DNA of 64,000 nt from Citrobacter farmeri (lineage in GTDB: Bacteria > Pseudomonadota > Gammaproteobacteria > Enterobacterales > Enterobacteriaceae): the NCBI RefSeq assembly GCF_019048065.1, contig NZ_CP077291.1, positions 2,108,001 through 2,172,000 on the forward strand. Direction: 5' to 3'. Shown in pieces: positions 42,036 through 51,634 of this stretch. Below the pieces are notes generated by a model. It did not search any database. It was given only the letters and a program-made list of their open reading frames with translations, and was not told the DNA's origin. Made by a program: the position numbers and the translations under genes. Within the stretch, counting starts at the first letter, position 1. Each line of letters opens with the position of its first letter.

Positions 42036-43091
42036 GTGAAAAGTGCAATGACAAGCTTTCCACTGCGCGTCGCGATAATTGGCGCCGGACAGGTCGCGGA
42101 TAAGGTTCATGCTTCGTATTACTGCACTCGTGAGGAGCTGGAACTGGTGGCTGTCTGTGACAGTCACCTGTCTCAGGCACAAGCGCTGGCAGAGAAATAT
42201 GGTCAGGCGCAGGTTTGGGACGATCCACAGTTGATGCTGCAAACAGTGAAGCCCGATATCGTCAGCGTCTGCTCGCCGAATCGCTTTCACTACGAACACA
42301 CGCTGTTGGCGCTGAAAGCGGGTTGCCACGTGATGTGTGAAAAGCCGCCGGCGATGACGCCGGAGCAGGCGCAGGAGATGCGTGATACTGCCCGTCGCAT
42401 GGGCAAAGTGCTGGCTTATGATTTTCATCACCGTTTTGCACTGGATACACAGCTGCTGCGCGAACAGGTCACAGCGGGTGTGCTCGGTGAAATATACGTG
42501 ACCAACGCCCGAGCGCTTCGCCGCTGCGGCGTGCCCGGTTGGGGTGTCTTCACCAATAAAGCGTTACAGGGCGGTGGGCCACTGATCGATCTTGGTGTTC
42601 ATATGCTGGATGCGGCGATGTATGTGCTGGGCTTCCCCCTTGTGAAACGAGTGTGGGCACATAGTTTCCAGAGAATCGGCACCCGGAAAAATTGTGGACA
42701 GTTCGGTGAGTGGGATCCTTCGCGTTACACCGTTGAGGACGCGTTGTTTGGCACCATTGAGTTTCATAACGGCAGCATATTGCGACTGGAAACCTCCTTT
42801 GCGCTGAATATCCCTGAACAATCCATCATGAATGTGAATTTTTGTGGCGACAAGGCGGGAGCAACCCTGTTCCCGGCACAAGTGTATACCGACAGAAATG
42901 GCGAACTGGAGATATGTTGTGCGCGGGAGCAGGCTGATGATCATCGTCATTTTCGCAGTATGGAGGCTTTCGTGAACCATGTGCAGGGCGTACCGGTCAC
43001 CATCGCGGATGCCGAACAAGGATTTGTGATACAGCAGTTGGTTGCGGCGCTTTATCAGTCAGCTGAAACAGGGATGTGTGTGGAACTATGA
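42036..43091 (+). CDS. ycjS: Glucoside 3-dehydrogenase YcjS
   Basis: This is a Gfo/Idh/MocA-family NAD-dependent dehydrogenase of 351 residues. An N-terminal Rossmann fold (VAIIGAGQVADKVHASYY) and the catalytic motif CEKPPAMTPEQA near residue 100 are followed by an alpha/beta substrate domain (DFHHRFALD, GGGPLIDLGVHMLDAAMY). In E. coli it oxidises D-glucosides at C3. The start is GTG 42036 with AAGAGG 5 nt before. It overlaps ycjT by 4 nt. Confidence 0.92.
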   Translation: MKSAMTSFPLRVAIIGAGQVADKVHASYYCTREELELVAVCDSHLSQAQALAEKYGQAQVWDDPQLMLQTVKPDIVSVCSPNRFHYEHTLLALKAGCHVMCEKPPAMTPEQAQEMRDTARRMGKVLAYDFHHRFALDTQLLREQVTAGVLGEIYVTNARALRRCGVPGWGVFTNKALQGGGPLIDLGVHMLDAAMYVLGFPLVKRVWAHSFQRIGTRKNCGQFGEWDPSRYTVEDALFGTIEFHNGSILRLETSFALNIPEQSIMNVNFCGDKAGATLFPAQVYTDRNGELEICCAREQADDHRHFRSMEAFVNHVQGVPVTIADAEQGFVIQQLVAALYQSAETGMCVEL

Positions 43092-45364
43092 GCAAACCAG
43101 TCACCTTATCAGAACCGGGTTTTAGCCCGCACCAGTTGAATAAATACGCCTCTTTGCTGGCGTTGGGTAACGGTTATATGGGGATCCGCGCCAGCCACGA
43201 GGAGGCTTATACCCAACAGACGCGTGGAATGTTTCTGGCGGGTTTGTATCATCGGGCGGGTAAAGATGATATCACCGAGCTTGTGAATCTACCCGACGTC
43301 ACAGGGGTTGACATCTTCCTGAACGGAGAGCCTTTTTCATTACTCAGTGGAACGCTTGAAGGCTGGCAGCGGGAAATGGATTTTTCCAGTGGCGAACTGA
43401 TGCGGTCACTGATATGGCGGGCATCTGACGGCGCGCGATTTGCCATCGAAAGTCGTCGATTCGCGTCTGCGGAGCAGTTGCCGTTGCTGGCGATGACGTT
43501 ATCCATTACCCCACTCGATGGTGATGCCTCTATCGCCCTTTCCACCGGTATTGACGCGACAATCACCAACCACGGTCGTCAGCATCTGGATGAAACGCAG
43601 GTACGGGTCTTCGGTCAACATCTCTTACAGGGGATCTATACGACCCAGGATGGTCACAGTGAGATCTCTGTCTCGACGCACTGTCTTATCAACGGGGAAG
43701 AGCAGTCTTGTTTTACCGCCAAAGAACGGCGGCTTATGCAACATACTCACGCGCAGGTGAAAGCGGGTGAGCGGCTGACGCTGGAAAAGCTGACATGGGT
43801 GGAGTGGACAACAGGACGCGATGTATCGCTGGAAACATGGGGGCAGCAGGGGCTTCGCCGTCTTGAAGCGTGTGTGGCGCAGGGGTATCAGGCGTTGCTG
43901 ACGCAATCGGCGGTGAACTGGCAGAACTGGTGGCAGCATCGTCGGGTGCAGGTGAGCAGTGTAAACGAAGACGATCAGCGCGCCCTGGATTTTGCGCTCT
44001 ATCATCTGCGGATCATGACGCCTTCCCATGATGAGCGTTGCAGTATCGGCGCGAAAGGGCTCAGCGGGGAAGGCTACAAGGGACATGTTTTCTGGGATAC
44101 CGAAGTGTTCCTGTTGCCCTTTCATGTGTTCACTGAACCGGCTATCGCCCGGAACTTATTGCGTTATCGCTGGCACAACCTGGCGGGGGCACGCGAAAAG
44201 GCGCGCAAGAACGGCTGGCAGGGCGCACTGTTTCCGTGGGAAAGTGCGCGTAGCGGAGAGGAGGAGACGCCGGAGTTCGCCGCCATCAATATTCGAACCG
44301 GGTTACGTCAGAAGGTTGCTTCCGCACAGGCAGAACATCATCTGGTGGCCGATATCGCCTGGGCCGTTGTGAATTACTGGCAGGCGACAGGTGACGAACC
44401 TTTCATGTCCCGTGAAGGAGTCACGCTGCTGCTGGAGACTGCGCGTTTCTGGATCAGTCGTACCACTGACGTGAATGGCCGACTTGAAATTCATGATGTT
44501 ATTGGACCGGACGAATATACCGAACACGTAAATAATAACGCCTTTACCAACTACATGGCGTATTACAACGTAAGTCAGGCACTGTATTTCGCCCGCCGCT
44601 ATGGCTGTGGGGATGAGGCATTTATCCATCGTGCCGAGCACTTTTTGCAGCACCTGTGGCTGCCCGGCGCACAGACTGACGGTATTTTGCCACAGGATGA
44701 CTCCTTCCTCAGTAAGCCCGTGATTGACCTGGCGATGTACAAGACAAAGGCCGGGAAGCAAACGATCCTGCTGGATTACTCTCGGGCAGAAGTTAATGAG
44801 ATGCAAATCCTGAAGCAGGCGGACGTGGTGATGCTCATGTATATGCTCTCTGAGTTATTCACACCGGTGGTTTGTCAGGCCAACCTGAATTTCTATGAAC
44901 GCCGCACCATTCATGATTCCTCTTTGAGCAAAGCCATTCACGGTATCGTGGCGGCACGTTGTGGCAATACTCATCAGGGATATCAGTTCTGGCGCGATGG
45001 CGCACGAATAGACCTTGGGGATGATCCGCACAGTTGCGATGACGGCATACACGCTGCCGCTACGGGGGCTATCTGGCTGGGGGCAATTCAGGGCTTTGCC
45101 GGGCTGAACGTGTGTAATGGCGAATTGCATCTCCATCCTCAGTTGCCTGAAGAGTGGCAAAAACTGACATTTCCTCTCTGTTGGCAGGGAAGTGAGATAA
45201 CGATCGCCCTGAGCCAACAGAGTGTGCATATCGAGAGCTCGTCGCCGGTAACACTTTTCCTGAAAGGGACACCGGTGACCGTTGTGGATAAATACAGCGC
45301 TTCACTCACTGATTTTATTTCGGCTGTAAATGGGACCGCTACCACGCACAAGGAGGATGAATGA
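43088..45364 (+). CDS. ycjT: Kojibiose phosphorylase YcjT (GH65)
   Basis: YcjT is a GH65 inverting phosphorylase; the E. coli enzyme cleaves kojibiose with phosphate to glucose and beta-glucose 1-phosphate. The 758-residue protein has an N-terminal super-beta-sandwich, a linker and an (alpha/alpha)6 barrel. The catalytic Glu is in [13 protein letters not shown], and substrate segments are [14 protein letters not shown] and [15 protein letters not shown] 43088 overlaps the ycjS stop (ATGA). The last codons contain a second copy of the operator-like 17-mer, and the stop overlaps the ycjU start. Its beta-glucose 1-phosphate feeds YcjU. Confidence 0.93.
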   Translation: MSKPVTLSEPGFSPHQLNKYASLLALGNGYMGIRASHEEAYTQQTRGMFLAGLYHRAGKDDITELVNLPDVTGVDIFLNGEPFSLLSGTLEGWQREMDFSSGELMRSLIWRASDGARFAIESRRFASAEQLPLLAMTLSITPLDGDASIALSTGIDATITNHGRQHLDETQVRVFGQHLLQGIYTTQDGHSEISVSTHCLINGEEQSCFTAKERRLMQHTHAQVKAGERLTLEKLTWVEWTTGRDVSLETWGQQGLRRLEACVAQGYQALLTQSAVNWQNWWQHRRVQVSSVNEDDQRALDFALYHLRIMTPSHDERCSIGAKGLSGEGYKGHVFWDTEVFLLPFHVFTEPAIARNLLRYRWHNLAGAREKARKNGWQGALFPWESARSGEEETPEFAAINIRTGLRQKVASAQAEHHLVADIAWAVVNYWQATGDEPFMSREGVTLLLETARFWISRTTDVNGRLEIHDVIGPDEYTEHVNNNAFTNYMAYYNVSQALYFARRYGCGDEAFIHRAEHFLQHLWLPGAQTDGILPQDDSFLSKPVIDLAMYKTKAGKQTILLDYSRAEVNEMQILKQADVVMLMYMLSELFTPVVCQANLNFYERRTIHDSSLSKAIHGIVAARCGNTHQGYQFWRDGARIDLGDDPHSCDDGIHAAATGAIWLGAIQGFAGLNVCNGELHLHPQLPEEWQKLTFPLCWQGSEITIALSQQSVHIESSSPVTLFLKGTPVTVVDKYSASLTDFISAVNGTATTHKEDE
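45331..45344. promoter_or_regulatory. LacI-type operator, site 2 (inside ycjT end)
   Basis: TGGGACCGCTACCA recurs here as part of an exact 17-base repeat of the ycjM site, ~9.94 kb downstream, within codons of ycjT (…NGTATT…) and immediately before the ycjU ribosome site AAGGAGG. It could be an auxiliary site for looping, a roadblock, or control of an internal promoter for ycjUV-ompG. Regulatory function is inferred. Confidence 0.5.
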
Positions 45365-46023
45365 AACCCCTGGCAATCGTATTTGATCTGGATGGTGTGA
45401 TCACGGATACCGCGCATTTGCACTTTCTTGCCTGGCGGAAAGTTGCCGGTGAGTTGGGGATTGTCATCGATGAGGTGTTCAACGACAGCCTGAAAGGCAT
45501 CAGCCGCGGAGAATCACTGTTACGAATTTTGCGCCACGGCGGAAAAGAGGGGGCTTTCACCCGGGCAGAGCGCGAGCAGATCGCAGCGCGCAAAAATGCG
45601 TTGTATGTCGATTCATTGCGGACGCTGACACCACAAGCGGTACTGCCGGGCATCCGGGAACTGCTTAGCGCGTTACGTTCTGAACAGATTAAAACGGGGC
45701 TGGCGTCAGTTTCACTGAATGCGCCCGCGATCTTACAGGCGCTACAGTTAACGCCTTATTTTGATTTTTGTGCCGATGCCGCACGAATCCAACGCTCAAA
45801 ACCCGACCCGGAGATTTTTCTGGCAGCGTGCAACGGTCTGCATGTTAGTCCGCAGGCATGCATCGGAATAGAAGATGCGCAGGCGGGAATTGATGCGATC
45901 AACGCCAGTGGAATGCGCTCGGTGGGCATTGGTTCCACCTTAACCGGCGCAGATCTGCTACTTCCGACAACGGAATTTTTGACGTGGCCGCGTTTATCGG
46001 CTTTCTGGCAACTCGACAAATAA
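45361..46023 (+). CDS. ycjU: Beta-phosphoglucomutase YcjU
   Basis: This is a HAD-superfamily mutase of 220 residues that turns beta-glucose 1-phosphate into glucose 6-phosphate. The nucleophile/acid motif DLDGVITD is at ~9-16, a helical cap domain follows ([15 protein letters not shown]), then motif II (GLASVSLN), the Lys in RSKPDPEIF and [10 protein letters not shown]. It begins within the ycjT stop (ATGA overlap) with AAGGAGG upstream. It takes the product of YcjT, so the pair converts kojibiose to glucose plus glucose 6-phosphate. Confidence 0.94.
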   Translation: MKPLAIVFDLDGVITDTAHLHFLAWRKVAGELGIVIDEVFNDSLKGISRGESLLRILRHGGKEGAFTRAEREQIAARKNALYVDSLRTLTPQAVLPGIRELLSALRSEQIKTGLASVSLNAPAILQALQLTPYFDFCADAARIQRSKPDPEIFLAACNGLHVSPQACIGIEDAQAGIDAINASGMRSVGIGSTLTGADLLLPTTEFLTWPRLSAFWQLDK

Positions 46024-46033
46024 AGGAATCAAC

Positions 46034-47116
46034 ATGGCACAGCTTTCGTTGCGGCATATATACAAAATCTATGACAACCAGGTGCATGTGGTTAAAGACT
46101 TCAATCTGGATATTGAAGATAAAGAGTTTATTGTCTTTGTCGGTCCGTCGGGCTGCGGAAAATCAACCACACTTCGCATGATTGCAGGTCTGGAGGAGAT
46201 CAGTGCCGGCGAACTGTTGATTGACGGTAAGCGGATGAATGATGTTCCCGCAAAGGCGCGCAATATTGCGATGGTCTTTCAGAACTATGCGCTGTATCCG
46301 CATATGAGCGTCTACGACAATATGGCGTTCGGCCTGAAGATGCAAAAGATTGATGCGGGCATTATTGACGAGCGAGTCAACTGGGCGGCGCAGATCCTCG
46401 GTTTACGGGATTATCTCAAGCGAAAACCTGGCGCATTATCGGGTGGTCAACGCCAGCGTGTAGCCCTGGGACGCGCGATTGTGCGTGAGGCGGGCGTGTT
46501 TTTGATGGACGAACCGCTCTCTAACCTCGATGCCAAACTACGTGTCCAGATGCGCGCAGAGATCAGCAAACTGCACCAGAAGCTGAATACTACGATGGTC
46601 TACGTCACGCATGATCAGACTGAAGCGATGACAATGGCGACGCGGATTGTGATCATGAAAGACGGTATTATCCAGCAGGTTGGTGCGCCAAAAATGGTTT
46701 ATAACCAGCCAGCAAATATGTTCGTTGCCGGTTTTATTGGCTCACCGGCAATGAATTTTATTCGTGGAGCGATCGACGGAAATAAGTTTGTCACAGAAAC
46801 GCTTAAATTAACTCTTCCGGAAGATAAGCTACGAATATTAAAAGAGAAGGATTATGAGCATAAAGCGGTCGTGATGGGCATCCGCCCGGAGGATATCCAT
46901 CCTGAGTCATCAGAGAGAAACTCTGTGGTGGCAAAAATTTGCGTCGCAGAACTGACTGGTGCTGAATTTATGCTGTACACCAGCATTGGGGGGCATGAGC
47001 TGGTGGTCCGTGCCGGGGCAATAAATGATTATTCAGCAGGAGATAATATTGCAATCCATTTTGATATGACAAAATGTCATTTCTTCGATATGGAGACAGA
47101 ACTCGCAATTACATAA
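46034..47116 (+). CDS. ycjV: Sugar ABC transporter ATPase YcjV (intact)
   Basis: This is a MalK/UgpC-type ATPase of 360 residues. Walker A GPSGCGKST lies near residue 37; Q-loop AMVFQNYALYPHMSV, signature LSGGQRQRVALGRAI, Walker B VFLMDEPLSNLD and the switch His in VYVTHDQ are all intact. A C-terminal TOBE/regulatory domain (~240-360) is full length. In E. coli K-12 ycjV is broken; here it is whole, so the YcjNOP importer has its own ATPase. It is 10 nt after ycjU. Confidence 0.94.
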   Translation: MAQLSLRHIYKIYDNQVHVVKDFNLDIEDKEFIVFVGPSGCGKSTTLRMIAGLEEISAGELLIDGKRMNDVPAKARNIAMVFQNYALYPHMSVYDNMAFGLKMQKIDAGIIDERVNWAAQILGLRDYLKRKPGALSGGQRQRVALGRAIVREAGVFLMDEPLSNLDAKLRVQMRAEISKLHQKLNTTMVYVTHDQTEAMTMATRIVIMKDGIIQQVGAPKMVYNQPANMFVAGFIGSPAMNFIRGAIDGNKFVTETLKLTLPEDKLRILKEKDYEHKAVVMGIRPEDIHPESSERNSVVAKICVAELTGAEFMLYTSIGGHELVVRAGAINDYSAGDNIAIHFDMTKCHFFDMETELAIT

Positions 47117-47125
47117 TCACATTAT

Positions 47126-47143
47126 CCAGGGCGGAAGCCCTGG
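47126..47143 (+). other. Stem-loop between ycjV and ompG
   Basis: CCAGGGC (47126-47132) and GCCCTGG (47137-47143) form a perfect 7-bp stem with a GGAA tetraloop, without a T-tract. It may protect or punctuate the mRNA at the ycjV/ompG boundary. Confidence 0.5.
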
Positions 47144-47187
47144 CTCTAACAACATTTCATTTTTCTGTCATTTAACAAGGAATAGAA

Positions 47188-48093
47188 ATGAAAACCTTAT
47201 TATCCACTACTGCGCTAATGCTGTGCGCAGCGATATCTTGCGCACAGGCGGCTGAAAAAAATGACTGGCATTTTAATATTGGCGCCATGTACGAAATTGA
47301 AAACGTTGAAGGCTACGGCGAAGATATGGATGGCCTTGCCGAACCGTCAGTTTATTTTAATGCGGCAAACGGCCCATGGAGAATCTCGCTGGCCTATTAT
47401 CAGGAAGGACCGGTTGATTATAGCGCAGGAAAACGCGGCACCTGGTTTGATCGCCCGGAACTGGAGGTACACTATCAGATCCAGGAAAGTGATGAATTCA
47501 GTTTTGGCTTAACCGGTGGTTTTCGTAATTACGGCTATCACTACGTGAATGAAGCGGGTAAAGACACGGCGAATATGCAGCGCTGGAAAGTGCAACCGGA
47601 CTGGGATGTGAAGATCACAGACGATTTGCGTTTTAGCGGATGGTTGTCGATGTACCAGTTCGTGAACGATCTGAGTACCACCGGCTATGCAGATAGCCGT
47701 CTCGAAAGCGAAACGGGTCTGCACTATACCTTTAACGAAACGGTTGGCGTGATCGTAAACTATTACCTCGAACGCGGTTTTAACCTTGCGGATCACCGGA
47801 ATAACGGTGAATTTTCAACTCAGGAGATCCGCGCGTATTTGCCGCTTTCTCTCGGTAATACAACGTTAACACCTTATACACGCATCGGTCTGGATCGCTG
47901 GAGTAACTGGGACTGGCGAGATGATCCTGAGCGCGAAGGTCATGACTTTAACCGCCTCGGATTACAGTATGCATATGATTTCCAGAATGGCCTGTCGATG
48001 ACGCTGGAATATGCCTACGAGTGGGAAGATCACGACGAAGGTGAAAGTGACAGATTTCACTATGCGGGCGTAGGCGTTAACTACGCATTCTGA
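47188..48093 (+). CDS. ompG: Outer-membrane porin OmpG
   Basis: OmpG is a monomeric 14-stranded porin that lets mono- to trisaccharides through. The 301-residue precursor has a signal peptide cut at CAQA|AEKND (after residue 21), then alternating beta strands rich in Tyr and Trp, ending NYAF with the terminal Phe used by the BAM complex. Its position as the last gene of the ycj operon makes it the outer-membrane entry for the glucosides handled by the operon. AAGGAAT precedes the ATG; a strong terminator follows. Confidence 0.95.
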   Translation: MKTLLSTTALMLCAAISCAQAAEKNDWHFNIGAMYEIENVEGYGEDMDGLAEPSVYFNAANGPWRISLAYYQEGPVDYSAGKRGTWFDRPELEVHYQIQESDEFSFGLTGGFRNYGYHYVNEAGKDTANMQRWKVQPDWDVKITDDLRFSGWLSMYQFVNDLSTTGYADSRLESETGLHYTFNETVGVIVNYYLERGFNLADHRNNGEFSTQEIRAYLPLSLGNTTLTPYTRIGLDRWSNWDWRDDPEREGHDFNRLGLQYAYDFQNGLSMTLEYAYEWEDHDEGESDRFHYAGVGVNYAF

Positions 48094-48098
48094 TGATG

Positions 48099-48125
48099 GC
48101 GGGGCGGAATATTGCCCCGCTTTTT
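48099..48125 (+). terminator. ycj-ompG operon terminator
   Basis: GCGGGGC (48099-48105) and GCCCCGC (48114-48120) form a GC-rich stem followed by T5. It overlaps the end of convergent ycjW. Confidence 0.88.
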
Positions 48126-49134
48126 ATGCAAGCGATCCCGTAAGAGTTATCTGCGTCTTAATGATGATATTTTGCATACGCTTTTTACCCCGTATTAAGT
48201 TAAAAAGCAGGGCGCAACTTTCTTCGCCTAACGCCTGAGTAGGCACATCAATCCCACCGGGGGGAGGGTTTAAAATAAATGACAACATTTCATTACTGTA
48301 ACCGACCACTGCCATTTGCTGTGGAATAGAAATATTTAGTTCAGCCGCTGCACGATATAAACTCATCAGTTTTAAACTATCCGTAGCAAATACTGCATCG
48401 GGTAATTCTGAACGTTCTAATAATTCTCTCGCGGCACATAGCGCGCTGTCGTGGGTATAGCCTCCGTCAATAATCCATTCTTTACGAATATCGATGCTAT
48501 GTGCGCTAAGGCTGGCTTTATAACCGTTAACACGATCGACTGAAACATGATATTCAAGCGGTGCATGCAGACAGGCGATACGGCGATGACCACTGTTAAT
48601 AAGCGCATCAGTGAGTGCAATACTGTCCCGATAATTATCCGTATCGACTGAGCAAACGTGATTGTATTCTCCTTCAACTTTACCGATCACCACCACCGGA
48701 ATATCATATTTATCCAGCCGCGCGAAAAATGATTCTTCGGCCGGTGAGCTGAGCATAATAATGCCTTTGATTAGCTTCTGCTTAATTTTGCTCTCGCACT
48801 TTTGCAGGTCATCTTCGGTACTGCGTGACGTTTGCAGGATCACGTCGAAACCTTCTTCCTCTGCTTTCGCGGTAATAGCGTGCAGCACTTCCGAGAAAAA
48901 CGGGTTCCCGGCAGTGGTTTTGGTTGAACGGGTGGAGATCACCATAATGGCGTCAAACCCCGATGACGTCAGGGCGCGGGCCAGTTTATTGGGTTGGTAT
49001 TGTAGCTCGTCGATCGCACGCAACACTTTCTCCCGCGCTTCCGGCGAGATGTTGGTTTGTTTGTTCAGAACGCGTGAGACAGTTGATTTCGATACACCCG
49101 CCACGCGAGCGATATCATAGATAGTGGGGGACAT
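48124..49134 (-). CDS. ycjW: LacI-family regulator YcjW
   Basis: This 336-residue protein is a LacI/GalR-type repressor with an N-terminal HTH ([20 protein letters not shown], ~4-23), hinge helix ([10 protein letters not shown]) whose Leu enters a central CpG in family operators, and a periplasmic-binding-like effector domain ([22 protein letters not shown]). E. coli YcjW controls the ycj operon and affects pspE and H2S output. ATG 49134 gives the family start [13 protein letters not shown]; 11 upstream codons are open but not conserved. It converges on ompG. I see no copy of the ycj operator in its own upstream region. Confidence 0.93.
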   Translation of the reverse strand: MSPTIYDIARVAGVSKSTVSRVLNKQTNISPEAREKVLRAIDELQYQPNKLARALTSSGFDAIMVISTRSTKTTAGNPFFSEVLHAITAKAEEEGFDVILQTSRSTEDDLQKCESKIKQKLIKGIIMLSSPAEESFFARLDKYDIPVVVIGKVEGEYNHVCSVDTDNYRDSIALTDALINSGHRRIACLHAPLEYHVSVDRVNGYKASLSAHSIDIRKEWIIDGGYTHDSALCAARELLERSELPDAVFATDSLKLMSLYRAAAELNISIPQQMAVVGYSNEMLSFILNPPPGGIDVPTQALGEESCALLFNLIRGKKRMQNIIIKTQITLTGSLA

Positions 49135-49241
49135 GCTCCTGCAACTCCATCGGAGAGTTAATGCCATACATCTTATGGAGTTAGTTCACGGATGACAACA
49201 CAACGCGGTTTATTGTGCGGCCCAGGTAGTAAACGCGCTGG

Positions 49242-49511
49242 CTATTTTTTCCGGAACAACGCAGTTATCGCCGTCGCTAAAATCCCGATTAGCGGCATGG
49301 CAACCCCACCGGCTAAGAAGTTTTGCTGATCGATCTGTTTTTCCTTGCGGATATCGGCAAAACGGGCGAGCGCCTGTTCTTCGTCTGCGGCATTGATCTC
49401 TTCAAATTGCTTCTCGTAGCCTTGCTCCGTTAGTCGCAATGCGGCATCCGCGTCGGATCTTTTCAGCACTCTGGTGCGCTGCCCTTTCTGATAAAAACAG
49501 AACTCTGGCAT
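49242..49511 (-). CDS. Small tail-anchored protein, unknown function
   Basis: I do not recognise this 89-residue protein. It begins with an aromatic/cationic stretch (MPEFCFYQKGQRTRVLKRSD) and has an acidic, Ala/Glu-rich helical middle (EEINAADEEQALARFADIRK). Near residues 67-86 is one hydrophobic segment (GGVAMPLIGILATAITALF) ending in RKK, so it looks like a C-terminally anchored inner-membrane protein. A strong ribosome site, CAGGAG 6 nt before the ATG, supports translation. It lies between ycjW and the MFS/ABC iron block and is not at this place in E. coli K-12. It could be part of that block or independent. Confidence 0.75.
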   Translation of the reverse strand: MPEFCFYQKGQRTRVLKRSDADAALRLTEQGYEKQFEEINAADEEQALARFADIRKEKQIDQQNFLAGGVAMPLIGILATAITALFRKK

Positions 49512-49609
49512 AAGGTACTCCTGACGAAAAGGTGGGAGTGACGACTATACCTTCTCAGGAATAATGCCAGCAATATCTTATGGTCGCTTGTTGGACTATT
49601 TCCTGCCGC

Positions 49610-50863
49610 TCAGGTTTTAGCGACTCGCGCTGCACGTAGCGGACGGCAAATTAGCACCATGGCCACTGCGCTACAGAGCGGAAACAATGCTAATAAAAGC
49701 CAGGGATAAACGGCTTGCGTTGATGGTACAAGCGCCTTATCCAGTAAACCACCCAGCAACAAATTTCCCGCCAGCACTGCGCATCCCCCTGCGGTGGCAA
49801 GTGCACCGTAGTGTGCGCCCAGCGTCGATTCACTGGCGAAATGAGGGATCAAATCTTTTGCCGACGGGACCAGTAGCATCTGGCCCAGCGTCAATAGCGT
49901 GACCAGACAGACTGAAGGTATTAACCGTAATCCTCCCTGCGGCGGTTGTGTCGCGGCGAAAAAGGCCACACTCGCAAAAGCGGCGGAGAGCAACAAAAAG
50001 CCCACTGGCAGGATCCTGACGGCGCCTGCCCGCCTCGCGAAACGCGCAAGCGGGAGCTGAAATAAAATAATCAGCACTGAGGCCAGCATAAAGAGTGGCC
50101 CCAGATCTTTTTCACTGCCGCCCGAACGCTGAATCTCCACCGGCAGTGCCAGGTAGAGCTGGTTGTAACTCAACAACCACGAGCTGTAAGCGATGATAAA
50201 GGCAATGAATCGAGGCTGACGGAAGGTCGTCCACCAGGGAAGAATGTTGAGCGTCGGTTTGTTATGGTCAGCCGCAGGCAGACAGAAATAGAGGACGATC
50301 AATGCGATAAGGAATACCCCGGCCCCGGCGAGAGCGATCTGACGAAAACCGATCCCCGTCATCAGCGCACCGATAGCCGGGCCGAGCACCGCGCCAAGCT
50401 CTCCACACACCGCAAACAGGGCGAACCATTCTGCACGACTGCGCTTTCCGCGAGCTTCACTTTGTGTGCCGGCTTTCGCCAGCAATGCTTCGATTGACGG
50501 GGAGAACAACGCACCACCGATTCCCGTCAGACATGCGCCCAGAATGATCGGGCCCAGTGATTGTCCATAGGCCAGAAGCAGATAGCCCAGGACGCGAACC
50601 ATGCAGCCGAAAAGAATAATGATCTTTGCCCCGAACCGATCGGAGAGTGCGCCGCCAACAATAAACATCCCTTGCTGCGAGAAAGTGCGCAGCCCCAGCA
50701 CCAGTCCGATAAGCCCACCAGAAAGCAGCATATCGTCACGCAAAAAGAGGGCGAGAAATGGCACCACCGCGTAGAAACCGATATTAAAGGCAAACTGGCT
50801 ACCCAATAGAACAGGTGGCCAGAGGGTTGTGGCGGGTCGCAGGAACAACGCAGAGAAACGCAT
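49610..50863 (-). CDS. MFS transporter, siderophore-cluster type
   Basis: This 417-residue protein has about twelve hydrophobic spans and the MFS motif A in loop 2-3 (GGALSDRFGAKIIIL). It resembles drug/metabolite efflux (DHA1) members such as EntS- or MdtH-like proteins, but I cannot name an orthologue. It is the last gene of the Fur-box operon, 9 nt after the ATPase gene, so it likely moves a siderophore or its product: export of a siderophore or inner-membrane step of its recycling are both possible. Direction and substrate are inferred from neighbours only. Confidence 0.85.
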   Translation of the reverse strand: MRFSALFLRPATTLWPPVLLGSQFAFNIGFYAVVPFLALFLRDDMLLSGGLIGLVLGLRTFSQQGMFIVGGALSDRFGAKIIILFGCMVRVLGYLLLAYGQSLGPIILGACLTGIGGALFSPSIEALLAKAGTQSEARGKRSRAEWFALFAVCGELGAVLGPAIGALMTGIGFRQIALAGAGVFLIALIVLYFCLPAADHNKPTLNILPWWTTFRQPRFIAFIIAYSSWLLSYNQLYLALPVEIQRSGGSEKDLGPLFMLASVLIILFQLPLARFARRAGAVRILPVGFLLLSAAFASVAFFAATQPPQGGLRLIPSVCLVTLLTLGQMLLVPSAKDLIPHFASESTLGAHYGALATAGGCAVLAGNLLLGGLLDKALVPSTQAVYPWLLLALFPLCSAVAMVLICRPLRAARVAKT

Positions 50864-50872
50864 TACACGGCC

Positions 50873-51634
50873 TTACACCATGAAGTGGATATGTTTTTTG
50901 CCATGAAAAGGAGAGATTTCGATTCGGGTTTTAACCCGAAAAACCTCCCAAAGCAGTTCCTCGCTCAGAATATCCTGCGGCGTTCCCGTCGCGACAATCT
51001 GCCCACGTTGCATAACCATCAGCGAGTCACAGAACATTGACGCGTGGTTGAGATCGTGGATAGCCACAATGCTGGTCACTGGCAACTCACTGATCAGATG
51101 CATTAATTGCATTTGATGGTGAATGTCCAGGTGGTTAGTGGGTTCATCCAGGAGAATTTCGGTGGGGGCTTGCGCCAGCGCACGGGCGATATGTACGCGC
51201 TGGCGTTCACCGCCGGATAAACTGAGCCAGCCTTGTTCACATTTTTCCAGCATATCAACGCGCTGTAATGCCTCGTTGACCGTTTCCTCGTCGCGCGTAC
51301 TCCAGTTAGAAAAGGGGGAGTGGTGTGGAATACGGCCAAGTTTCACCACATCACGCACGCGCATGTTGGCATCGGTCATGCCGTGTTGTTCAACAAAAGC
51401 CACCCGACAGGCCAGTTGCTTTTTGGGAATGCGGGCAATGCTTTTTCCGTCCAGCGTCACGTGGCCGGCATCCGGTCGACGTAATCCTGCCAGAATGCGT
51501 AACAGTGATGACTTTCCACAACCGTTCGGCCCAAGTAATCCAACGGTTTTACCGGGCTCGACGTTGAGCGAGACATTGTTGACGATGACCTTTTTACCGA
51601 CTTTCCAGGTAATATTTTCAGCGGAGATACTCAT
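50873..51634 (-). CDS. Iron-siderophore ABC transporter ATPase
   Basis: This is an ATPase of the FepC/FhuC/BtuD class, 253 residues. It has Walker A GPNGCGKSS (~37-45), signature LSGGERQRVHIARAL, Walker B EILLDEPTNHLD and switch His in VAIHDLNH. It overlaps the end of the permease gene as TGATG, with AAGGA upstream; ATG 51634 was preferred over the GTG one codon earlier. With the permease and binding protein it forms a class II importer for a ferric siderophore (heme or B12 cannot be excluded from sequence alone). Confidence 0.9.
   Translation of the reverse strand: MSISAENITWKVGKKVIVNNVSLNVEPGKTVGLLGPNGCGKSSLLRILAGLRRPDAGHVTLDGKSIARIPKKQLACRVAFVEQHGMTDANMRVRDVVKLGRIPHHSPFSNWSTRDEETVNEALQRVDMLEKCEQGWLSLSGGERQRVHIARALAQAPTEILLDEPTNHLDIHHQMQLMHLISELPVTSIVAIHDLNHASMFCDSLMVMQRGQIVATGTPQDILSEELLWEVFRVKTRIEISPFHGKKHIHFMV

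Noticed and set aside
46034..47116. ycjV as a pseudogene by analogy with E. coli K-12
   Set aside because: The frame is intact for 360 codons with all ATPase motifs and a full C-terminal domain.
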